Source: Gilvirhabdus luticola (GTDB lineage: Bacteria; Bacteroidota; Bacteroidia; Flavobacteriales; Flavobacteriaceae). From it: a DNA stretch of 64,000 nt. A program made the position numbers and the translations under genes. Under the pieces are notes generated by a model, which made no database searches, was not told where the DNA came from, and saw only the letters and a list, made by a program, of their open reading frames with translations. The stretch lies in the NCBI RefSeq assembly GCF_032583975.1, contig NZ_JAWHTF010000002.1. One strand, 5' to 3'. This document shows positions 43,253-50,810 of the stretch, one piece after another; the stretch's first letter is position 1, and each line of letters opens with the position of its first letter.

Positions 43253-44686
43253 ATGAAAAACTTTAAAATTCCTCATGTCTTTATTTTCCTATTTTGGATA
43301 ATTATAATTTGTTCTATACTTTCTTATTTCATACCTAGTGGAAGTTTTGAACGTACAACAAGAGACTATGGTAGTATGACACAGACCGTGGTTGTACCAA
43401 ATAGCTATAAGGAGATTCCCAAACACTATTCATTAAAGGCTGCCATCATTGGTGAAAATGTTGATGAAATGTCTTCACCAGTTTCCGCACTTGGTGTGTT
43501 GAGCGCAATACCAAAAGGTCTAGGAGATTCCGCGATACTTGTATTTTACGTTTTTATTATAGGAGCTGTTTTTACACTAGTTCAATATACAGGTGCTATC
43601 AATGCTTTTCTATTTATGCTTATTGCAAAGTTCCAAAATAAACCAAAACAACTTCTTTTTTTAATCTACATGACCATTTTTTCAGGTTCCTCTTTTATGG
43701 GAATAGGCTCTGAAACAATAGCTCTTATTCCAGTGTTCCTATTCTTATCCAAACAGTTAGGATACGATAGAATATTTGGTCTAGCGTTATTAGGTATACC
43801 TGTTTATTTGGGTTGGAGTACAGGTGTAACCAATCCATTTACAGTACAAATCGCCCAGATTATTGCTGAACTACCAATTGGTTCAGGTATCGGTTTTCGC
43901 CTTATTCTTTACGTAGCCTATGCGGCTGTTGGGTTTTATTTTCTAATGGGTTATGGTAATAGAATAAAGAAAAACCCTTCACGTAGTTTGATGAAAAATG
44001 ACAAATTTAATTTAGATGAATTTGGATCATTTAAGCAAAGTGAATTAGAAAAAAAGCATGTCATTATTCTTTTGTTTTTTGTAGTGTCATATTCAGCCAT
44101 ATTAATTGCTGTTCAAACAATTGGCTGGGGATTGATTGAAATGAGTGCATGTTTTATTGGTATTATTATAGTAGTAACAAAGATTTCAGGTATGACTGGT
44201 GATGAATCAATGTCAGCTTTCACAAAAGGATTACAAATTATGATTGTTCCCGCGTTGGTTGTAGGTGTCGCACGAGGAATCTCTGTAGTACTTCAAGAAG
44301 GAATGATTATAGACACCATGCTTCATCATTCGAGTATTGCTCTAATGTCAATGCCTAAAATAGCTGCAGCCGAAGGTATGTTATTTTTTCAAACGACACT
44401 GAATTTTTTCATTCCATCTGCTTCTGGTCAAGCTTTGGTCTCTATGCCATTAATGACACCAATGTCAGATATTTTAGGGATATCTCGCCAAACTGCAGTT
44501 CTCGCATACATATTAGGTGATGGAATTTCAAACCTCATTATACCAACAAATGGTGTTTTGATGGCTATGCTAGGTTTGGCTAAAGTATCTTTTGAAAAGT
44601 GGTTTAAGTTTGTGTTGCCATTGTTCCTTTTAAGTATGATTTTAGCCTTTGGATTTATAGCTTTGGCCATTGTAATTGGTTATTAA
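43253..44686 (+). CDS. YfcC-type membrane carrier (C4-dicarboxylate/amino-acid carrier family)
   Basis: 477 aa with roughly 12 membrane helices. FIFLFWIIIICSILSYFIPSG near 10-30 and SFMGIGSETIALIPVFLFL near 144-162 match the YfcC branch of the PF03606 anaerobic C4-dicarboxylate carriers. The substrate is unknown; related proteins carry peptides, arginine/ornithine or dicarboxylates. It begins right after the shared cassette leader ending in CTTTAACCAATG, so it too entered as a cassette. Confidence 0.78.
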   Translation: MKNFKIPHVFIFLFWIIIICSILSYFIPSGSFERTTRDYGSMTQTVVVPNSYKEIPKHYSLKAAIIGENVDEMSSPVSALGVLSAIPKGLGDSAILVFYVFIIGAVFTLVQYTGAINAFLFMLIAKFQNKPKQLLFLIYMTIFSGSSFMGIGSETIALIPVFLFLSKQLGYDRIFGLALLGIPVYLGWSTGVTNPFTVQIAQIIAELPIGSGIGFRLILYVAYAAVGFYFLMGYGNRIKKNPSRSLMKNDKFNLDEFGSFKQSELEKKHVIILLFFVVSYSAILIAVQTIGWGLIEMSACFIGIIIVVTKISGMTGDESMSAFTKGLQIMIVPALVVGVARGISVVLQEGMIIDTMLHHSSIALMSMPKIAAAEGMLFFQTTLNFFIPSASGQALVSMPLMTPMSDILGISRQTAVLAYILGDGISNLIIPTNGVLMAMLGLAKVSFEKWFKFVLPLFLLSMILAFGFIALAIVIGY

Positions 44687-44799
44687 TAAGTTCCTTTTGG
44701 TTTAATATTCTAATTAAGTGAATTGTAAACTTTAGACAGATATAATTAATAATTAGGTTGTCACCTGCTGTGAAAAAACGAATAGTAATAGATTTAGCT

Positions 44800-44862
44800 C
44801 GTTTTCTTTTACTAATTTACACCCTAGCTACGCAACTAATCATATATGAGAATATGTTGTGA
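44800..44862 (+). repeat. attC-like site 16, right half remnant
   Basis: CGCAACTAATCATATATGAG and then GTTGTGATG, with GTT at 44856-44858, resemble the right halves of sites 8 and 13. No left partner is clear. Confidence 0.45.
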
Positions 44863-44896
44863 TGTATTCAATTAATATCCTATAAAACTAATAAGC

Positions 44897-46531
44897 ATGA
44901 GAGTTTTTATTATTACAGTTGTATTTGTTATGATGGGAATTGTATGCAATGCACAAAATTTCACAAGACAAGATTCCTTAAGAGGTTCTATCACGCCCGA
45001 AAGATCTTGGTGGGATTTATCCTATTATCATCTGGATATAGTAGTTGATATTGAAAACCAAACCATAAAGGGATCGAATACAATTAGATACAAAGTGTTA
45101 CAACCAAATCAGCGTATTCAGATTGATCTTCAGCCACCAATGAACATTTCTAAAGTTTTTGAAGATGGAAAAGAATTAAACTATACACGAGATGGGAACG
45201 CCTACTTTATTGAATTAAAAAAAGTGCAAGTCCCCGAAGCCCATAACGAAATCATAGTCGTGTATAATGGAAAACCAAGAATTGCTCCACGTCCACCTTG
45301 GGATTCAGGTCTAGTTTGGAAAAAAGATAGTCTTGGTAAACCCTTTGCTTCTAGCATAAGTTGGGGAGCAGGTTCAAGTCAATGGTGGCCTTGTAAAGAT
45401 CATATGTATGATGAGGTTGATAGTCTTAAATTTAGCATTAATGTTCAAAAGGATTTAGTTGCAGTTGCCAATGGGAGATTGATCAATATTGAAACAAAGA
45501 AAAACGACACAAAAACCTATCACTGGGTTGTAGCAAATCCAATTAATAATTACGGAGTAAACTTTAACATAGGAAATTATGCACACTTTTCTGAAGTGTA
45601 CCATGGTGAATTGGGTCCTTTAGATTGTGATTATTTCGTCTTGCAACAAAATCTATCAAAGGCAAAGGAACATTTTAAACAAGTTCCAATGATGCTAGAA
45701 GCTTTCGAATATTGGTTCGGTCCCTATCCATTTTATGAAGACAGTTATAAACTTGTAGAGACTCCTTATCTGGGTATGGAACATCAAAGTGCCACAGCTT
45801 ATGGAAATGGTTATCAAAATGGTTATTTAGGGAATGATGGGTCACAATCTGGTTGGGGAAATAAATTTGATCATCTCATTATTCATGAATCCGGCCATGA
45901 ATGGTTTGCTTGTAATATTACATTCAAGGATATTGCTGATATTTGGATTCATGAGTCTTTTACCACATATTCTGAAGGACTTTATGTTGAATATCACTAC
46001 GGAAAAAAGGCCGGTAATGACTATCAAATTGGAATCAGGAAAGGTATAAATAATGACAAGCCAATGATTGGTCGTTATGATGTTAATGATTTGGATTATT
46101 CAGGAGATAATTACCCCAAAGGTGCTGCAATTATACACATGTTAAGGCAAATTATAGATGATGATGAGAAATGGAGACAGATTTTAAGAGGTTTAAACAA
46201 AGTGTTTTATCATCAAACTGTATCCACACAGCAAGTGGAAGATTACATAACGGAGAAATGTGGTCTAAATCTTGATCATTTTTGGAATCAATATCTACGA
46301 ACGAACCAAATACCACAGTTCGAATATTATTTCGCTAAAGGGAAATTGTCATACCGTTGGTCAAATGCAATCGAAAAATTTGACATGCCACTGAAAGTAT
46401 TCATAAATGGTAAAGAGCAATGGCTATATCCTAAAACGAATTGGCAAGAAAAAGATATTAATTCAGAGGAAATAAATCTAATCGTTGATCGCAATTTTTA
46501 TGTGCCTTCTTTTTATAGCAATTCAAGGTAA
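44897..46531 (+). CDS. Secreted M1-family (gluzincin) metallopeptidase
   Basis: 544 aa with a signal peptide (VVFVMMGIVCNAQ). HESGHEW near residues 330-336 is the HExxH zinc motif, and WIHESF near 350-355 supplies the third ligand Glu. LGMEHQSA near 292 replaces the GxMEN exopeptidase motif with GMEH. The length is near the catalytic core of M1 enzymes, with no large C-terminal helical domain. It is plausibly a periplasmic aminopeptidase. It is the last plus-strand gene of the accessory block, behind a decayed site. Confidence 0.88.
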   Translation: MRVFIITVVFVMMGIVCNAQNFTRQDSLRGSITPERSWWDLSYYHLDIVVDIENQTIKGSNTIRYKVLQPNQRIQIDLQPPMNISKVFEDGKELNYTRDGNAYFIELKKVQVPEAHNEIIVVYNGKPRIAPRPPWDSGLVWKKDSLGKPFASSISWGAGSSQWWPCKDHMYDEVDSLKFSINVQKDLVAVANGRLINIETKKNDTKTYHWVVANPINNYGVNFNIGNYAHFSEVYHGELGPLDCDYFVLQQNLSKAKEHFKQVPMMLEAFEYWFGPYPFYEDSYKLVETPYLGMEHQSATAYGNGYQNGYLGNDGSQSGWGNKFDHLIIHESGHEWFACNITFKDIADIWIHESFTTYSEGLYVEYHYGKKAGNDYQIGIRKGINNDKPMIGRYDVNDLDYSGDNYPKGAAIIHMLRQIIDDDEKWRQILRGLNKVFYHQTVSTQQVEDYITEKCGLNLDHFWNQYLRTNQIPQFEYYFAKGKLSYRWSNAIEKFDMPLKVFINGKEQWLYPKTNWQEKDINSEEINLIVDRNFYVPSFYSNSR

Positions 46532-46591
46532 ATAATTAATTTACACAAATCATTTCTGTTTTTAACACACTTAATGTATCTCATTAATCAT

Positions 46592-47104
46592 TTATTCCAC
46601 AATAAATTTACCTTGCATCATTGCATAATGCCCAGGAAAACTACATATAAATGTATACTCTCCTGCTTCTGGTGCATCGAACTCTATGCTTGTTGTTTGA
46701 CCTCCGCCAATTAAATCTGTATGGGCAATAATATCATCTGAATCTTTTGGGATATATTGATTATCACTAGCTGTAGATGCTGATGCAGCAAATGTCGTAA
46801 CGTTAACATCTTGTTTTAAAATTACAACATTATGACCCATAACTTTAATATCTAATTTCCCAATATGCCTTAAGGTCAACTTTACTTTTTGTCCTGATTT
46901 TACAATGATTTCTTTTTTATCAAACTTCATTAAATCGTCACCACTAATGACAACATTGGCAATATTTTCATCTACTTTTTTTTGAGTCTCTGCTGGTGAA
47001 TTAATTTTTATTTCTTGAGATTCTTCTTTTTTCTTTTCGCTGCCACAACTTAAAAAAATTGCTGTTGTAAAAAAGAGTGTTAAAATAGAGTTGGATAATT
47101 TCAT
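46592..47104 (-). CDS. Azurin-type cupredoxin lipoprotein
   Basis: 170 aa with a lipobox FLSC near residue 20 and a charged Lys/Glu linker (21-50). The type 1 copper ligands are all visible: His in MGHNVV near 88, then Cys-His-Met in CSFPGHYAMM near 153-162. Azurins shuttle electrons in the periplasm. As a lipoprotein it should sit on the membrane surface. It follows gapN by 42 bases on the same strand, so it may be read from the ilv transcript or have its own promoter. Confidence 0.9.
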   Translation of the reverse strand: MKLSNSILTLFFTTAIFLSCGSEKKKEESQEIKINSPAETQKKVDENIANVVISGDDLMKFDKKEIIVKSGQKVKLTLRHIGKLDIKVMGHNVVILKQDVNVTTFAASASTASDNQYIPKDSDDIIAHTDLIGGGQTTSIEFDAPEAGEYTFICSFPGHYAMMQGKFIVE

Positions 47105-47146
47105 AATAATAGTTTTATGTTAACTAATTTAAATAAAAAGTCTAAA

Positions 47147-48742
47147 TTAAAGTATATAATCTGTACTTATAAAATTTGATGCTTTGGTATTTAGCAGGTC
47201 TTTTAAAATTGCTTTGTTATAGTCATTATCTTTTGAAGCCAGAAAAGTTCTGATTGAAAAAGCACGTAATGCGTCATGAACACTTAATGTTGAAACTGCT
47301 GAATCTTTTCTTCCCGTAAACGGATACACATCAGGTCCGCGCTGACAAGAACTGTTAAGATTTACTCTACAAACCAAATTAACCAATGTATCTATTAGAG
47401 GTGCTAAAGTTCTTACATCTTTTCCAAATAAGCTTACTTGTTGACCGTAATTAGATTCTGCCATATCATCTAAAGGTTCATCAATATGTGAAAATGATAC
47501 AATAGGAATCACAGGTCCAAATTGTTCTTCTTCAAACACTCGCATATCTTTTGTTACTGGGTACAATACCGCAGGGAAAATAAAATTATTGGTGGTTTCA
47601 CCGCCTTTTTGGTTTAAAATAGAAGCTCCCTTTTCAATAGCATCATCAATAAGTTCTTGAATATATTCTGGTTTATCTTTTTCAGGCAGAGGTGTTAATT
47701 GCGCTCCAGAATCCCATGGATTTCCAAATTTTAATGCATCTACTTGTTCAGAAAAACGTTTGTTAAACTCATCTACAATAGATTCATGAACATATAAGAT
47801 TTTTAAAGCTGTACAACGTTGACCATTAAAAGAAAGCGTGCCTGAAATACATTCCTTAACAGTTAAATCTAAATCCGCATCAGGTAAAATAATTGCTGGG
47901 TTTTTGGCCTCAAGGCCCAAAACCAAACGCAATCTGTTTTGTTTTGGATGTTGCTCTTGTAGGGCATTTGCAGATTTACTATTTCCAATTAAGGCCAATA
48001 CATCTATTTTGCCAGATTGCATAATTGGTGTGGCTAAAACTCTTCCTCTACCGAAAACCACGTTAACCACACCTTTCGGGAAACTGTTTTGAAAAGCTTC
48101 TAACAATGGTCCAATTAATAAAACACCGTGTTTTGCAGGTTTAAAAATCACAGTATTACCCATTATCAATGCTGGAATAAGCAAAGTGAATGTTTCGTTA
48201 AGTGGATAATTATATGGACCTAAACACAATACAACACCAAGTGGACCTCTTCTTATATGAGCATGAACACCATCGTTTTTTTCAAATTTAGCAGAATCTC
48301 TGTCTAATTGTTTATAATCTTCGATAGTATCGTAAATATAATCTACTGTTCTGTCGAATTCTTTTTGAGAATCTGGTAGATTTTTACCTATTTCCCACAT
48401 CAATAATTTAACCACTTCATCTCGCTTGGTTTTCATTTGTGATACAAACTTTTCCATGCAAGCTATTCTATCTACAACCTTCATAGTTGGCCATAAGCCT
48501 TGTCCTTTATCATATGCAAGACAGGCAGAATCCAGAGCTTCTAATGCTTCTTTTTCGGTTAAATCAGGTACGCTGCCTAATAATGTCGGTTTGTAATCTT
48601 CGGTTGAAGAAATTGTAGAATAGACATTAGCAAATTGGCCATCCCAAGATTTAAGTTCTCCAGAAACCAAATAATTCTCTTGTTTTAATGGTGATGTGAT
48701 TTTAAATTCTTCAGGAATTTCTAACATTGTTGAGGTTATCAT
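47147..48742 (-). CDS. gapN: NADP-dependent non-phosphorylating glyceraldehyde-3-phosphate dehydrogenase
   Basis: This 531-aa cytoplasmic aldehyde dehydrogenase converts glyceraldehyde 3-phosphate to 3-phosphoglycerate with NADPH formation. LGPYNYPLNETF near 180, the Glu region LVLGLEAKNPAI near 272-283 and the catalytic Cys in FNGQRCTALK near 304-313 fit GapN. It lies 26 bases downstream of ilvC in the same direction. Co-expression with ilvC would make sense because ketol-acid reductoisomerase consumes NADPH; this link is inference. Other aldehyde dehydrogenases cannot be fully excluded. Confidence 0.8.
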   Translation of the reverse strand: MITSTMLEIPEEFKITSPLKQENYLVSGELKSWDGQFANVYSTISSTEDYKPTLLGSVPDLTEKEALEALDSACLAYDKGQGLWPTMKVVDRIACMEKFVSQMKTKRDEVVKLLMWEIGKNLPDSQKEFDRTVDYIYDTIEDYKQLDRDSAKFEKNDGVHAHIRRGPLGVVLCLGPYNYPLNETFTLLIPALIMGNTVIFKPAKHGVLLIGPLLEAFQNSFPKGVVNVVFGRGRVLATPIMQSGKIDVLALIGNSKSANALQEQHPKQNRLRLVLGLEAKNPAIILPDADLDLTVKECISGTLSFNGQRCTALKILYVHESIVDEFNKRFSEQVDALKFGNPWDSGAQLTPLPEKDKPEYIQELIDDAIEKGASILNQKGGETTNNFIFPAVLYPVTKDMRVFEEEQFGPVIPIVSFSHIDEPLDDMAESNYGQQVSLFGKDVRTLAPLIDTLVNLVCRVNLNSSCQRGPDVYPFTGRKDSAVSTLSVHDALRAFSIRTFLASKDNDYNKAILKDLLNTKASNFISTDYIL

Positions 48743-48768
48743 TTTTCTGGATTAATTGTTTTTTTAAC

Positions 48769-50265
48769 TTATGTTAAAACTGCTTCTCTAGCTTCTGTTT
48801 TAATTACTTTCATAGCTGTCATTGCAGAACGTAAACGTTTACCAATAGCTTCTATTGGATGATTTCTAATACCATCGTTTACTTTGATTAGCTCAACATT
48901 ATCTACCGCGTTTGATTTTGAATAAGCCTTACCAATTACATCTGTTTTTACAGATTTCATAAAATCTACCAGTAATGGTTTTGCAGCGTGATCAAACAAA
49001 TAACAACCATATTCTGCTGTGTCAGAAATTACACGATTCATTTCATATAACTTCTTGCGCGCAATGGTATTTGCAATTAATGGTAATTCATGTAAAGATT
49101 CGTAATACGCAGAATCTTCTATAATACCAGCACTTACCATAGTATCATAAGCTAACTCAACACCTGCTTTTACAAATGCTACCATGAGTGTACCATGATC
49201 AAAATATTCTTGTTCAGAAATATGATCTGATGTTAATGGTGTCATTTCAAAATTCGTTTCACCAGTAGCGGCTCTCCATTTAAGCAGATTTACATCATCA
49301 TTTGCCCAATCTTCCATCATGGTTTGTGAGAAATGCCCAGAAATAATATCGTCCATGTGTTTACCAAATAATGGTGTTAAAATTTCTTTCAATTCTTCAG
49401 ACAATTTGTAAGCCTTAATTTTTGCAGGATTAGACAATCTATCCATCATATTGGTTATTCCTCCATGTTTTAAAGCTTCGGTAATCGTTTCCCAACCATA
49501 TTGAATAAGTTTAGCAGCATAATTGGCATCTACACCTTCTTCAACCATTTTATCGAAACATAAAATAGACCCTGTTTGTAACACTCCACATAGAATGGTT
49601 TGCTCGCCCATTAAATCACTTTTTACTTCGGCTACAAAAGAAGACTCCAATACACCTGCTCTATCACCACCTGTCCCTACTGCATAAGCTTTTGCTTGCG
49701 ACAATCCTTTTCCTTCAGGATCATTTTCTGGATGAACGGCAATAAGGGTTGGAACACCAAAACCACGTTTGTATTCCTCACGAACTTCTGTTCCTGGACA
49801 TTTAGGTGCTACCATAATAACTGTTATGTCTTTTCTTATTTTCATGCCTTCTTCTACAATATTAAAGCCATGAGAATACGATAATGTCGCACCTTGCTTC
49901 ATTAAAGGCATTACAGCACTTACAGCACTTGTATGTTGCTTATCTGGTGTAAGGTTCAAAACTAAATCTGCCGTAGGTATTAACTCATCATACGTTCCAA
50001 CAGTAAATCCGTTCTCTGTTGCCTGTTTATAAGACTGACGTTTTTCTGCAATGGCTTGCTCGCGCAATGCATAAGAAATATCCAATCCTGAATCTCTCAT
50101 GTTTAATCCTTGGTTAAGTCCTTGTGCGCCACAACCAACGATGACAATTTTCTTTCCTAATAATGCGTTTACACCATCTTCAAACTCTGAAGCATCCATA
50201 AATCGGCATTTTCCTAACTGTTCTAATTGTTTTCTTAATGAAAGTGTGTTAAAATAATTTGACAT
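48769..50265 (-). CDS. ilvC: Ketol-acid reductoisomerase (class II)
   Basis: This NADPH enzyme of isoleucine/valine synthesis has 498 aa, the long class II form. I place the start at 50265, giving MSNYFNTLSLRKQLEQLG, which matches the conserved N-terminus of the family. A longer frame starting at 50298 would overlap ilvN by 20 bases and adds an unconserved Lys-rich stretch. KKIVIVGCGAQGLNQGLN near 38 is the dinucleotide site. The NADP-choice loop SYALREQAIAEKRQSY contains basic residues as expected for NADPH. Confidence 0.93.
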   Translation of the reverse strand: MSNYFNTLSLRKQLEQLGKCRFMDASEFEDGVNALLGKKIVIVGCGAQGLNQGLNMRDSGLDISYALREQAIAEKRQSYKQATENGFTVGTYDELIPTADLVLNLTPDKQHTSAVSAVMPLMKQGATLSYSHGFNIVEEGMKIRKDITVIMVAPKCPGTEVREEYKRGFGVPTLIAVHPENDPEGKGLSQAKAYAVGTGGDRAGVLESSFVAEVKSDLMGEQTILCGVLQTGSILCFDKMVEEGVDANYAAKLIQYGWETITEALKHGGITNMMDRLSNPAKIKAYKLSEELKEILTPLFGKHMDDIISGHFSQTMMEDWANDDVNLLKWRAATGETNFEMTPLTSDHISEQEYFDHGTLMVAFVKAGVELAYDTMVSAGIIEDSAYYESLHELPLIANTIARKKLYEMNRVISDTAEYGCYLFDHAAKPLLVDFMKSVKTDVIGKAYSKSNAVDNVELIKVNDGIRNHPIEAIGKRLRSAMTAMKVIKTEAREAVLT

Positions 50266-50278
50266 TTTTTTGTTTTTT

Positions 50279-50809
50279 TTAATGGTTAAATGCTGCAAGC
50301 ATTAATGATATTTTCATTTCGTCTTTGGTCACTGCAATACGCCCTGAACGCGTAAATTGCATGATACCAAAAACACTTAAATCTTTGTATAACTGATCTA
50401 TTTCATTTCTTCTTCCTGATTTCTCGAGGACAAAAAATTCTTTGTTAACAGTTACAATATTAGAGTTACTATCTTTAATAATATTTTGTATCTGACGTTC
50501 TTCAAACAACAAATCAGACTTAATTTTAAACAAGCATGATTCTTGATAGATAGTGTCTTCATCTCTATGATAAAAGGCTTTTATAACTTCCACTTGTTTT
50601 TCAATCTGACCAACAATTTTTTTGATTTGATCTTCAGTCATAATCACCAAAATTGTAAAACGAGAAACACCATCTATTTCTGATGCCGAAGTATTCAAGC
50701 TTTCAATGTTGATATGCCTTCTTTGAAATATTGCCGAAATACGATTAAGCAACCCTATGTTATTTTCGGTATATATTGATACGGTATAATGATTTTTGAA
50801 ATTGTCCAT
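50279..50809 (-). CDS. ilvN: Acetolactate synthase small (regulatory) subunit
   Basis: 176 aa. The N-terminal ACT domain (YTVSIYTENNIGLLNRISAIF) binds valine and regulates IlvB. The C-terminal half follows IlvH-like proteins. It starts 2 bases before the end of ilvB's flank (1-base gap to the ilvB stop) and precedes ilvC by 13 bases. Confidence 0.92.
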   Translation of the reverse strand: MDNFKNHYTVSIYTENNIGLLNRISAIFQRRHINIESLNTSASEIDGVSRFTILVIMTEDQIKKIVGQIEKQVEVIKAFYHRDEDTIYQESCLFKIKSDLLFEERQIQNIIKDSNSNIVTVNKEFFVLEKSGRRNEIDQLYKDLSVFGIMQFTRSGRIAVTKDEMKISLMLAAFNH

Positions 50810-50810
50810 A

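Larger units (their letters stand above)
25856..44862 (+). mobile_element. Integron-like gene-cassette array with attC-like sites, no integrase in the window
   Basis: About seventeen palindromic sites flank one- or two-gene units. Sites have a left core ending in AAC, a bulged stem usually containing TATA, a variable loop and a right core (C)GTT. The first bases of a unit after the right core of one site are the reverse complement of the bases before the left core of the next site. The pairing sequence differs from unit to unit and is kept within each unit. Integron cassettes have this property because the crossover falls next to GTT and cassettes circularise. Sites at 41.7-44.9 kb are decayed. 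No tyrosine recombinase gene lies in the window, so the element may be mobilised in trans or may be a relic. Confidence 0.75.

Noticed and set aside
29578..44862. attC-like palindromes as simple terminators
   Set aside because: Most lack a U-tract after the stem, many have loops over 100 bases, and the end-to-end complementarity of each unit is not explained by termination.
25856..44862. Sites as MITE or insertion-sequence copies
   Set aside because: No target-site duplication or transposase-like end is seen, and the core sequences vary between units but match within units.
25856..44862. Prophage or conjugative element
   Set aside because: No phage structural, replication, relaxase, Tra or integrase gene is present in the window.
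50266..50298. Upstream start for ilvC at 50298
   Set aside because: It adds an unconserved Lys-rich stretch and overlaps ilvN; the family N-terminus begins at 50265.
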